A DNA stretch of 64,000 bases, from NCBI GenBank assembly GCA_964508135.1, contig CAZDSU010000030.1:1-64000 (forward strand), written 5' to 3'. The translations under genes were made by a program, and so were the position numbers. Source of the DNA: UBA6168 sp964508135 (GTDB lineage: Bacteria > Bacteroidota > Bacteroidia > Chitinophagales > Saprospiraceae). A model generated the notes under the pieces. It had not been told where the DNA came from, made no database searches, and saw only the letters and a list, made by a program, of their open reading frames with translations. Of the stretch, positions 1 to 6,683 are shown piece after piece. The stretch's first letter is position 1; each line of letters opens with the position of its first letter.

Positions 1-55
1 AACTCTCAGTTTTGAGCATTTTTTACCTCTTTTTAGGTTTTAAAACAGCCTCTTA
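1..55. mobile_element. Right end of an IS5-like element (partial)
   Basis: Positions 34-52 read AGGTTTTAAAACAGCCTC, close to the inverted-repeat end of the MITE at 62549-62711 (AGGGGTTTTAAAACAGTCTC), and are followed by TTAA, in keeping with a TAA-type target site. The rest of the element would lie left of the window. IS5-family ends often have this GAGNCTGTTTTAAAA form. Assignment by similarity of ends only. Confidence 0.45.
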
Positions 56-119
56 ATGGTTTGATGAATCATTTCGTTACCCAGTTGTCGCAAGTCTATT
101 TCATCAGCTCTACCCCTCT

Positions 120-223
120 TTAGTTCTGGCAAGTTTGCAACTTGCCAGCGCAGTCTCTTGCCAAAAGCAGTGTCTGTTTAGCCGTTTATGCCGAGCCTGG
201 CAAGTTGCAAAATTGCCAGAACT
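120..223. repeat. Palindromic repeat pair
   Basis: A 25-bp unit at 124-148 (TTCTGGCAAGTTTGCAACTT and following) returns inverted at 197-221 with one or two differences. Each unit is itself a palindrome centred on AAGTT/AACTT. It lies just downstream of the small minus-strand gene at 224-427 and may end its transcript. It looks like a REP-type element rather than a gene. Confidence 0.55.
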
Positions 224-427
224 TTAGTGCCGAAACCCCACCGCTACCTTTTCCGCCTTCCCCCGCTTGTACGCCTTCAGTTTTTGCTCCATTTCCGCCA
301 GTTCCTTTTCGAGCCAGTCCTGGTCGGCGGAAGTGAGCTTGCCATTTTCGAGGAGGTCATCTACGGTGGAGAAGAAGCCTTCGACAGTGTGGCGGAGTGC
401 TTCGGGCTTATCTGTTTGCTTTTTCAT
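224..427 (-). CDS. Small hypothetical protein
   Basis: A 67-residue protein with an ATG start, charged and predicted mostly helical, rich in Glu and Lys (for example ADQDWLEKELAEMEQKLKAY). No family recognised. It follows the 452-634 gene by 24 bases on the same strand, in line with xisI and the truncated xisH, so the four may form one transcript. Composition and orientation support a real gene, but its small size keeps confidence moderate. Confidence 0.45.
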   Translation of the reverse strand: MKKQTDKPEALRHTVEGFFSTVDDLLENGKLTSADQDWLEKELAEMEQKLKAYKRGKAEKVAVGFRH

Positions 428-451
428 TTGCTGCTATTTTGTTGCTGCAAT

Positions 452-634
452 TTATGCTTTTTTTAGTTTTCTGCGGTATTCCAAAATCAAGTCAAGTACC
501 CTGTCCACTTCCTCCATTCGGGAAACGCCTTTTGGCAATCCAATTTCTTCGTCGCTCCATTTGTCGTTTGTCAGCATGGATAAATACTGATTTAGTGCCC
601 TGATTTTCTCAAGTAGGAGTTCCCGTTCTGTCAT
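452..634 (-). CDS. Small hypothetical protein
   Basis: A 60-residue acidic, helical protein with an ATG start (MTERELLLEKIRALNQYLSM at its N-terminus) and no signal peptide. No family recognised. It lies 49 bases downstream of xisI and 24 bases upstream of the next small gene, all on the minus strand. It could be an accessory protein of the xisHI module or an antitoxin-like protein; nothing in the sequence decides between these. Confidence 0.45.
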   Translation of the reverse strand: MTERELLLEKIRALNQYLSMLTNDKWSDEEIGLPKGVSRMEEVDRVLDLILEYRRKLKKA

Positions 635-683
635 TTGTGCTTGTTTTAGGTGTTGAAGTTGCGAATCGGTTGAAAAATTTTGC

Positions 684-1004
684 TTACCCCACCACCTCCA
701 CTCGCTCCCGATAGCTCACAAAAACATCTTCCGGCGCAACGCCCAATTCCGCCAACTCCGACTCAATGTCCGCATCCGTGCGGTTCTGCCGCACCCAGAC
801 CTTGCCGTCCCGGATGTCGAAGTGAAAAATTGCGTAGTGGAGATAGCGGTCATCCTTCCAGCCCATGCGAACCAGTTGGTAGTGGTGGCCTCTTTCGTCG
901 GAAATGACTTGGTGTTCGGCATCTTCCCAGTTGATGGGTTTGATGGATGCGTATTCCGCCAGTAGTTGCAGGATGATTTTTTGATATTTCAATGTCTTTC
1001 CCAT
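684..1004 (-). CDS. xisI: XisI-like protein
   Basis: A 106-residue soluble protein matching the XisI family, first known as a factor controlling excision of the cyanobacterial fdxN element and now found widely as xisHI pairs without such an element. The family pattern is visible: an N-terminal helix, then the YQLVRMGW segment, the HFDIRDGKVWVRQNRTD strand pair, and a C-terminal part ending in GVAPEDVFVSYRE. Length is normal. The ATG overlaps the end of the upstream xisH remnant by 16 bases, the usual xisH-xisI arrangement. Because its partner is truncated, its present function is doubtful. The family role outside cyanobacteria is not settled. Confidence 0.85.
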   Translation of the reverse strand: MGKTLKYQKIILQLLAEYASIKPINWEDAEHQVISDERGHHYQLVRMGWKDDRYLHYAIFHFDIRDGKVWVRQNRTDADIESELAELGVAPEDVFVSYRERVEVVG

Positions 1005-1237
1005 TGCACGATTTTTTTGTTCAACTGGTCAAAAATAAGGAGATTTAATTGAAAATGCGACAAGGCTTCCTGAATGATGATGGTCTCAAACAAGCCTTGC
1101 CGTGCTTTTTGTGGAATTGCTAACCAGATTTCCCTTTCGATGCGCTCTCGTTGCAATGCCAGTTTGTAAACAAGCACTTGCCCCAAGGCTTCATAAAACT
1201 TGTTGATGCGGTCGTTTCTGCCAAACGTCTTGAGCAA
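989..1237 (-). pseudogene. xisH: Truncated xisH (C-terminal part only)
   Basis: The frame encodes about 82 residues resembling the C-terminal half of XisH, an endonuclease-fold protein: FYEALGQVLVYKLAL, then IWLAIPQKA, then LLIFDQLNKKIVQW at the end. Full XisH is about 135-140 residues, and the N-terminal half with the family's catalytic lysine-glutamate region is absent. The only in-frame start is a TTG exactly at the edge of the 23-bp inverted repeat at 1236-1306, which marks the break point. The stop overlaps the xisI start, as in intact pairs. Interpreted as a gene cut by a palindromic element or by an associated rearrangement. Confidence 0.75.
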
Positions 1238-1306
1238 GTGTTCAGCGAAGCGGCACTTGCGGCGAGCCTGCTACACACATCGTAAGTGCCGCTTCGCTGA
1301 ACACTT
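1236..1306. repeat. Hairpin element breaking xisH
   Basis: A perfect 23-bp inverted repeat: 1236-1258 (begins AAGTGTTCAGCGAAGCGGCA) pairs with 1284-1306, with a 25-base loop. The left arm begins where homology to XisH stops. It could be a small mobile palindrome or the scar of a larger element. Confidence 0.7.
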
Positions 1307-1397
1307 TGCCCCTTCCTAAAAATTACCAAACTGGGTTCGAGCGATTTTTAAAAATGGTTTATATGCAGTTGTTACATCGTGAACAAGTATTTAGCAT

Positions 1398-1847
1398 TCA
1401 TTCATTGCCATCCTCCTCCTTCTTTTCCCGCTCCCGCCTTTCGAAAAAAGCATCCACTGGCTTCAGCCCGACATTGATGAGCAGCACCACCAGGGCGGCA
1501 ATCAGCGCCTCCGCCAAGTAGCCAGCTGCGGCCATGCAGCCCAAGGCCGAACTGCACCAAATGGTGGCTGCCGTGGTCAAGCCTTGAACGTTGAGGCCCC
1601 GGTGCAAAATGACGCCCGCCCCGAGGAACCCAATTCCCGTGGCCACTTGCCCCACGATCCTTGTGGCGTCGCCGTTCCCACCAGCCGTCATTTCCAGCGA
1701 TAGCAGCACAAAAATGGCAGAGCCAACCGCCACCAGCAGGTTGGTGCGCAAGCCTGCGCTTTTGTGCGCCAACTGCCGTTCCAACCCAACGAGGAAGCCG
1801 ATGAGGAAGGCCGTGGCGAGGCGCAAGATGAAGTCGTTCAGTGTCAT
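1398..1847 (-). CDS. MgtC/SapB family membrane protein
   Basis: A 149-residue inner-membrane protein with about four hydrophobic helices. The family signatures are clear: FLIGFLVGLERQ near residue 15, the AGLRTNLLVAVGSA segment, and GIGFLGAGVILHRG around residues 92-105, followed by GLTTAATIWCSSALGCMAAAG. The family includes the magnesium-limitation and virulence factor MgtC, but most members have no proven substrate. The short form lacking the C-terminal ACT-like domain fits the SapB-like subgroup. The tail is charged (RREREKKEEDGNE). It is transcribed alone; an inverted repeat lies just upstream at 1860-1930. Confidence 0.88.
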   Translation of the reverse strand: MTLNDFILRLATAFLIGFLVGLERQLAHKSAGLRTNLLVAVGSAIFVLLSLEMTAGGNGDATRIVGQVATGIGFLGAGVILHRGLNVQGLTTAATIWCSSALGCMAAAGYLAEALIAALVVLLINVGLKPVDAFFERREREKKEEDGNE

Positions 1848-1859
1848 GTTTGATGATGA

Positions 1860-1930
1860 AGCTGTTTAGACTTTCCTCATTTGGCTAAAAAAGGCGCTTT
1901 TTTATCTAAAACAGGAAAGTCTAAGCAGCT
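1860..1930. repeat. Inverted-repeat element upstream of mgtC-like gene
   Basis: The 18-bp arm 1860-1877 (AGCTGTTTAGACTTTCCT) is matched by the inverse at 1913-1930 with one mismatch, around a 35-base AT-rich loop. It lies 12 bases upstream of the mgtC-like start, so it could affect that promoter or simply be a miniature element. The rest of the 455-base gene-free stretch 1848-2302 holds the GC-rich repeat at 2031-2148 and no convincing gene. Confidence 0.55.
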
Positions 1931-2030
1931 TCGATAATTGAAGCGAACAATTTTTGATAAAGATAGGAAATTTGGGCATACTGGCTCAGTGCGAAAAACC
2001 CTGCTGATTGGACATTTATATCCTGCGCTA

Positions 2031-2148
2031 TTAGGTTTTGTGTAAACCTCATTTCGCCCCTTCTCGCCGCCTTCGGCGGCTCGTCGGGGGAGAGGGCTTT
2101 TGGGGGCTTTGCCCCCAAACCCCTATTTGCACAAACCCTATTTTAAAC
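2031..2148. repeat. GC-rich palindromic repeat, copy A (inverted)
   Basis: Core 2054-2124 contains the palindromes CGCCGCCTTCGGCGGC and TTGGGGGCTTTGCCCCCAA separated by CTCGTCGGGGGAGAGGG. Read on the minus strand it matches the cores at 14566-14657, 22117-22268 and 34830-34910. The flanks 2031-2048 and 2129-2148 are loosely inverted (TAGGTTTTGTG against CACAAACCCTA), which suggests it sits inside a small inverted-repeat element. Confidence 0.6.
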
Positions 2149-2302
2149 CTTGGCCGATAGGTTAACGCTGCGACAATCAGGCCGTGCATTGAATCAGGCA
2201 TTTGAGGCATAAAAAAATGACTTATGTTCCTGAATGACAGGAGAAAAATCAGCAAAAAAACAACCATAAATATTGTTCCTTTGATACGTTTACCGAAGGG
2301 TA

Positions 2303-3745
2303 GTGATTCAAAATGTAATCAATACATGGGGCAAACACTCATCAAACATTCAATTGGAAAGCAAGACCACTATAAAAATTGATAGCGGCACGGTGGTATC
2401 TGTGCGTGGCAGCGTGGTGGACATTTGTTTTGACCAGGGTCTGCCTTCGATTTACACCCTCCTGACGGCTGGGGACAACGACCAGATTGCCATCGAGGTG
2501 CAGTCGCAACTCAGCGTCAACCGGGTGCGGGGCATTGCCCTCACGCCCACTGAGGGCCTCGCACGGGGAATGATGGTGAAAAACACGGGCGGGCCATTGA
2601 TGGCACCCGTGGGCAGGGGCTTGCTTTCGAGGATGTTCAACGTTTTTGGCAAGACCATTGACCACGATGCCCCGCTGACCGACGTTCAGTGGCGTTCCGT
2701 TCACCAACAGCCACCACCGTTGGGGCGCCGCTCCGCAAAGTCCGAAGTTTTTGAAACCGGCATCAAGGTCATTGATGTGCTTGCACCACTGGAACGGGGC
2801 GGCAAGGCTGGGCTTTTTGGTGGGGCGGGCGTCGGGAAAACGGTGCTGCTGACCGAGATGATCCACAACGTGGTGGGCCAACAAGACGGGGTCAGCATTT
2901 TTTGCGGCATCGGCGAACGGTGCCGGGAGGGGGAGGAACTTTACCGGAGCATGGAGGAAGCGGGCGTGCTGCCAAAAATGGCCATGGTATTTGGGCAAAT
3001 GAACGAGCCACCAGGCAGTCGTTTCCGGGTGGGTTACACGGCACTCACCATGGCGGAATACTTTCGGGACGTCGAGCACCGGGATGTCTTGCTGCTGGTT
3101 GACAATATTTTCCGCTTCATCCAGGCGGGCATGGAGGTGTCGGGCATGATGGGTCAAATGCCGTCGAGGCTTGGCTACCAGCCCACCATGGCGTCCGATT
3201 TGGCGCAGTTGGAGGAGCGGATTTCCAACACGGACACGGGGGCCATCACGTCCATCCAGGCGGTGTACGTTCCCGCCGATGACCTGACCGACCCGGCGGC
3301 GGTGCATACTTTCTCGCACTTGTCCGCCTCCATCGTTTTGTCCAGAAAGCGGGCGAGCGAGGGGCTTTACCCATCCATTGACCCATTGCAGTCCAATTCC
3401 AAGATGGCCACGCCCGGCATCGTTGGGGAGCGGCATTACGCCATTGCGCAGGAAATCAGGCGGACGTTTGCCCAATACGAAGAATTGAAGGACATCATCG
3501 CCATGTTGGGCCTGGAGCAGTTGTCGCTCGAAGACCGCCGGGTGGTGGTACGTGCCCGCCAATTGGAGCGGTTCCTGACGCAGCCGTTTTTCTCTACCGA
3601 GCAATTCAGCGGGATTGCAGGCAAAATGGTGCCGCTCAAAGACGCCCTCGACGGCTGTGAGCGTATTTTGCAAGATGAGTTCAAGGGCTATTCCGAGCGG
3701 TCGTTCTATATGATTGGAACGATAGACGAGCTTAAAAAAATGTAG
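2303..3745 (+). CDS. atpD: N-type ATPase beta subunit
   Basis: Catalytic beta subunit of the soluble N1 sector, about 480 residues. Walker A is GGAGVGKT at about 173-180, Walker B follows at LLLVDNIFRF, and the RLGYQPTMASDLAQLEERI and SIQAVYVPADDLTDPA stretches are typical of F-type beta. The DELSEED loop reads EQLSLED. It is first in an atpDCQRBEFAG order, which defines the N-ATPase type, a second rotary ATPase found beside the usual F-type enzyme in many bacteria. Homology starts near SGTVVSVRGSV (residue 28), so the GTG start at 2303 is the best visible choice but uncertain; a TTG near 2354 is an alternative. Confidence 0.95.
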   Translation: MIQNVINTWGKHSSNIQLESKTTIKIDSGTVVSVRGSVVDICFDQGLPSIYTLLTAGDNDQIAIEVQSQLSVNRVRGIALTPTEGLARGMMVKNTGGPLMAPVGRGLLSRMFNVFGKTIDHDAPLTDVQWRSVHQQPPPLGRRSAKSEVFETGIKVIDVLAPLERGGKAGLFGGAGVGKTVLLTEMIHNVVGQQDGVSIFCGIGERCREGEELYRSMEEAGVLPKMAMVFGQMNEPPGSRFRVGYTALTMAEYFRDVEHRDVLLLVDNIFRFIQAGMEVSGMMGQMPSRLGYQPTMASDLAQLEERISNTDTGAITSIQAVYVPADDLTDPAAVHTFSHLSASIVLSRKRASEGLYPSIDPLQSNSKMATPGIVGERHYAIAQEIRRTFAQYEELKDIIAMLGLEQLSLEDRRVVVRARQLERFLTQPFFSTEQFSGIAGKMVPLKDALDGCERILQDEFKGYSERSFYMIGTIDELKKM

Positions 3746-3755
3746 ATAATTTCCA

Positions 3756-4154
3756 ATGGAAAACGCCGACATACAATTGAAAATACTGCTACCTTTCATG
3801 GTCTTTGAAGAAAAACAAGGTGTCAAACGCATTGTGGCTGAGACCCCGCAAGGTTCGTTCGGGCTGCTGCCCAACCGCCTGGACTGCGTGGCGGCACTGG
3901 CTCCCGGGATTTTGACTTTTGAAACGGAAGCAGACGGGGAGGTATTTATTGCCATTGACGAAGGCGTGTTGGTGAAGGCAGGGCGTGAGGTGCTCGTCTC
4001 GGTCAGGAACGCCATCGGAGGCGCTGACCTGGGTGAACTGAAAAAAGCAGTGGAACTGGAATTTGTCAAAAAAGGAGAAGAGGAACAAGCGCTGCGCTCG
4101 ACGCTTGCCAAATTGGAAAGCAATTTTGTACGGCGGTTTGCAGCGCTCAAATAA
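3756..4154 (+). CDS. atpC: N-type ATPase epsilon subunit
   Basis: A 132-residue epsilon subunit, part of the central stalk that couples rotation to catalysis. The N-terminal beta-sandwich is visible, including FVEEKQ-like FEEKQGVKRIVAET and FGLLPNRLDCVAALAPGILTF, which resembles the GxxGILPGH region of other epsilon subunits. The C-terminal helical part (ELKKAVELEFVKKGEEEQAL to the end) is present, so an inhibitory helix pair is possible. It begins 10 bases after atpD and ends 10 bases before atpQ. Its position second in the operon, directly after beta, is standard for both F- and N-type operons. Confidence 0.9.
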   Translation: MENADIQLKILLPFMVFEEKQGVKRIVAETPQGSFGLLPNRLDCVAALAPGILTFETEADGEVFIAIDEGVLVKAGREVLVSVRNAIGGADLGELKKAVELEFVKKGEEEQALRSTLAKLESNFVRRFAALK

Positions 4155-4164
4155 CCACCTTCGT

Positions 4165-4491
4165 ATGGACGACAACAACCGAAAAGCGACAACGAACCTG
4201 GGCCAGGAAGTCGGGGCGAAAGAAACCCTGAAGCTTCGGGCCAGAAAGAAAAGCAAACGCAGCGTTTGGTGGGGGCTGGGCATGTTCGGGCTGGTCGGCT
4301 GGTCGGTGGTGGTGCCGGCCCTGTTGGGTGCTTGGCTGGGGCATTGGATGGACAAAAACCATCCGGCCACCCACTCCTGGACGTTGACCTTGCTGATAAC
4401 GGGTTTGGCGCTCGGTTGCTTCAACGCCTGGTTTTGGGTGCAAAAAGAAAACAAGGAAATTGATAAAGACTTGAAAGACGATGACAACTGA
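4165..4491 (+). CDS. atpQ: N-type ATPase accessory protein AtpQ (AtpI/AtpZ-like)
   Basis: A 108-residue membrane protein with a basic N-terminal tail (LRARKKSKRSVWWGLG) and two hydrophobic helices, about residues 36-56 and 68-90. The GAWLGHWMDK turn between them is typical of the AtpI/AtpZ group. AtpQ is found only in N-ATPase operons and is thought to help assemble the rotor ring or bind magnesium. The ATG at 4165 was chosen because homology starts there and it follows the atpC stop closely; an upstream in-frame start would lie inside atpC. It overlaps atpR by 11 bases. Confidence 0.85.
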   Translation: MDDNNRKATTNLGQEVGAKETLKLRARKKSKRSVWWGLGMFGLVGWSVVVPALLGAWLGHWMDKNHPATHSWTLTLLITGLALGCFNAWFWVQKENKEIDKDLKDDDN

Positions 4492-4789
4492 TTTTTTTAC
4501 ATCGTTACTGGCCCTGTTGGTGGGCCTGCTGCTCGGAGGATTCTTTTTCGCAGGGCTGTGGTGGACCATCCAAAAAGGGCTGACCGCCAAGCACCCTGCG
4601 TTGTGGTTTTTGGGGAGCATCCTCGTGCGCACGGCGGTGGTGCTGGTCGGGGTTTACCTGGTTTCCGATGGAAAATGGGAGCGCATGTTGGCCTGTCTGG
4701 TGGGCTTTGTGCTGGCAAGGTTCCTCGTGATGCGTTATCGGCCGTTCAAGGATGTTCAACCTACCACCTCTAAAATCAACGAACCATGA
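4481..4789 (+). CDS. atpR: N-type ATPase accessory protein AtpR
   Basis: A 102-residue membrane protein with three hydrophobic segments (about 8-28, 42-62 and 68-85). It carries the GLWWTIQKGL segment and the SILVRTAVVLVGVYLV helix with its buried arginine, both typical of AtpR. AtpR is specific to N-ATPase operons; its membrane arginines were proposed to interact with the carboxylates of the c subunit during ring assembly. It overlaps atpQ upstream and shares an ATGA junction with atpB downstream, so translation is probably coupled. Confidence 0.87.
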   Translation: MTTDFFTSLLALLVGLLLGGFFFAGLWWTIQKGLTAKHPALWFLGSILVRTAVVLVGVYLVSDGKWERMLACLVGFVLARFLVMRYRPFKDVQPTTSKINEP

Positions 4790-5457
4790 GACTCAGCCCC
4801 GACGAGGTGATTTTTTGGCAAAACGGCTTTTTCAAGCTCAACGCCACCATCGTGTGGACATGGGTGCTCATGCTCATTTTGGTACTTGGTTCGAGGCTCG
4901 TCACCCGCAAGCTGTCGAGCGCCGTACACATTCCCCGCTGGCAGAACATACTGGAAATCATCGTGCTGGGCATCTTGCAGCAGCTCCAAGAAGTGGGGTT
5001 AAAGCACCCTGAGAAGCACATCGGATTTTTGGGCACGTTGTTCCTGTTCATCGCCATGGCCGCCCTTTGCACCGTTTTCCCCATCTACGAACCACCGACT
5101 GGCTCGCTTTCCACCACGGCTGCGCTGGCCATTTCGGTATTCATTGCGTCACCCATGTTTGGCATCCGGGAACAGGGGTTCGTGGGCTACCTGAAAACCT
5201 ACCTGGAGCCGACGCCGCTGATGCTGCCGTTCAACCTCATCGGCGAGGTTTCCCGCACGCTCGCCATGGCCATCCGTCTGTTTGGCAACATGATGAGCGG
5301 CACCATGATTTTGGCCATTTTGTTGGCCATCACCCCACTGATTTTTCCGATAGTCATGAGCCTGCTCGGTCTGCTGACCGGCATGGTACAAGCCTATATT
5401 TTCAGCATCATTTCAACGGTTTACATCGCCGCAGCGATGCAATCGTCGGAAGGGTAA
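4786..5457 (+). CDS. atpB: N-type ATPase a subunit
   Basis: The membrane stator subunit that forms the ion half-channels against the c ring, 223 residues with about five or six membrane helices. The essential arginine is R164 in the segment TLAMAIRLFGNMMSG, followed by the C-terminal helix ending in GMVQAYIFSIISTVYIAAAM. The N-terminal MRLSPDEVIFWQNGFFKLNA is typical of N-type a subunits. Its start overlaps the atpR stop by four bases. Unlike the rest of the operon it is separated from the next gene by 144 bases holding a palindromic repeat. Confidence 0.94.
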   Translation: MRLSPDEVIFWQNGFFKLNATIVWTWVLMLILVLGSRLVTRKLSSAVHIPRWQNILEIIVLGILQQLQEVGLKHPEKHIGFLGTLFLFIAMAALCTVFPIYEPPTGSLSTTAALAISVFIASPMFGIREQGFVGYLKTYLEPTPLMLPFNLIGEVSRTLAMAIRLFGNMMSGTMILAILLAITPLIFPIVMSLLGLLTGMVQAYIFSIISTVYIAAAMQSSEG

Positions 5458-5458
5458 A

Positions 5459-5571
5459 CCTCACCCCCGGCCCCTCTCCTATTAGGAGAGGGGAGTCCAG
5501 TTATCCCCTTCTCCTGCGAGGAGAGGGGGAGCGCTGCCCCTCTCCTCGCAGGAGAGGGGCTGGGGGTGAGG
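5459..5571. repeat. Palindromic repeat inside the atp operon
   Basis: Outer arms CTCACCCCCGGCCCCTCTCC (from 5460) and GGAGAGGGGCTGGGGGTGAG (to 5570) are near-perfect inverses. Inside are further hairpins made of CCCCTCTCCT and AGGAGAGGGG, for example around 5471-5493 and 5535-5560. On the RNA this gives a strong multi-branch hairpin between atpB and atpE. No U-run follows, so it is more likely a REP-like element that affects mRNA stability or the c:a ratio than a terminator. Confidence 0.75.
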
Positions 5572-5601
5572 TTAAAGTCATCATTAAAAACAACTACCAA
5601 A

Positions 5602-5871
5602 ATGGATAACACGACCATGATTGCCGTCATCTCCATCATCACTTCGGGACTCACCACCAGCCTGGGCTGCATCGGGCCAGCCCTCGCCGAGGGTCGTTCC
5701 GTTGCCACGGCGCTTGGCTCGCTGGCGCAACAGCCCGATGCGGCATCCACCATCACCCGGACGCTGTTCGTGGGTTTGGCCATGATAGAATCCATCGCCA
5801 TTTACTGTTTTGTCATCTCGATGATTCTCATTTTCGCCAACCCGTTTTGGAACCATGTCATCGCCAATTAA
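5602..5871 (+). CDS. atpE: N-type ATPase c subunit (rotor ring)
   Basis: An 89-residue hairpin of two membrane helices that forms the rotor ring. Helix 1 has GPALAEGRSVATAL with carboxylate E30; helix 2 has AMIESIAIYCF with E63, S64 and Y68. E63, S64 and Y68 match positions that bind sodium in the Ilyobacter-type c subunit, and E30 replaces its glutamine, giving the two-carboxylate pattern known in N-ATPases. The threonine usual after ES is isoleucine here (I65). Whether the ring carries Na+ or H+ cannot be decided from sequence. The ATG at 5602 gives the usual family length. Confidence 0.93.
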   Translation: MDNTTMIAVISIITSGLTTSLGCIGPALAEGRSVATALGSLAQQPDAASTITRTLFVGLAMIESIAIYCFVISMILIFANPFWNHVIAN

Positions 5872-5882
5872 AAAACACTGCC

Positions 5883-6683
5883 ATGCTTATTGATTGGTTC
5901 ACGGTCATTGCACAGGTCATCAATTTCCTGATACTGGTGTTCCTGCTGAAGCGGTTCCTGTACAAGCCCATCCTGAACGCCATTGACGAGCGGGAGAAGC
6001 GCATCGCTGCCCAGTTGCAGGAGGCAGAGGCGCAAAAAACGGAGGCGCAAAACGAGCATAAGAAGTTCCAGCAACTGAACGAGGATTTTGCCAAACGGAC
6101 GGATGCAATGATGGCGGAAGCCGAAGAAAATGCCACCTTGGAACGCCAGCACCTGCTCGAAAATGCCCGGAAAGAGTACGAACAATTGCGGAGCGGCTTG
6201 CAGGAATCATTGAAGAGCGAACATGCCAACCTCGGACACGACCTGAAATCCCGTGCCCAGCGAGAGGTTTTTGAAATAGTGCGACGGGTGCTTTCCGACC
6301 TCGCAGGCACGAGCCTCGAAGCGCAGATTGCCCATGTTTTTGTTCAAAAACTACAATCAATCGGACCAGAGGAAAAAGTCAAACTGCTGTCGGCGCTCCA
6401 CGCCAACGGCCGTCCCGTGATGGTGCGCAGTGCCTTTGACCTTGACGCCGGGGCACAAACGGAACTGGAAGATTCCGTGAAAAACTTGCTCGGAGCAGAT
6501 ATTCAGGTGCAGTTTGGCCAAGCCCCGGAAGAGGTGGGCGGCATTGAACTTTCGGCCAACGGCTTCAAAATCAACTGGACCATCGCCGACTACCTCGATT
6601 CGCTGGAAAAACGAATCAGCGAACTGCAGCTCGTGCAGCAAAACAACCCAGCCGAACTCCAACCCACTACCGATGGCAACTGA
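5883..6683 (+). CDS. atpF: N-type ATPase b subunit with delta-like C-terminus
   Basis: A 266-residue peripheral stalk protein. Residues 1-25 form the membrane anchor (MLIDWFTVIAQVINFLILVF), followed by the YKPILNAIDEREKRI motif and a long charged coiled coil to about residue 140. The last 100 residues resemble the C-terminal domain of the delta/OSCP subunit (PEEVGGIELSANGFKINWTI near the end), which explains the lack of a separate atpH. This b-delta layout is typical of the N-type enzyme. The ATG at 5883 puts the membrane anchor at the N-terminus. The 3' end overlaps atpA by 11 bases. Confidence 0.92.
   Translation: MLIDWFTVIAQVINFLILVFLLKRFLYKPILNAIDEREKRIAAQLQEAEAQKTEAQNEHKKFQQLNEDFAKRTDAMMAEAEENATLERQHLLENARKEYEQLRSGLQESLKSEHANLGHDLKSRAQREVFEIVRRVLSDLAGTSLEAQIAHVFVQKLQSIGPEEKVKLLSALHANGRPVMVRSAFDLDAGAQTELEDSVKNLLGADIQVQFGQAPEEVGGIELSANGFKINWTIADYLDSLEKRISELQLVQQNNPAELQPTTDGN

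Noticed and set aside
2342..4192. 616-codon open frame on the minus strand across atpD and atpC
   Set aside because: It is antisense to two well-conserved ATPase genes, has no recognisable domain, and reflects GC-rich codon use on the other strand. The same applies to long antisense frames at 12542-13600, 24077-25408 and 58577-59752.
5459..5571. Intrinsic terminator splitting the atp operon
   Set aside because: The hairpin is strong but no U-run follows, and atpE-atpG show no separate promoter that I can see.
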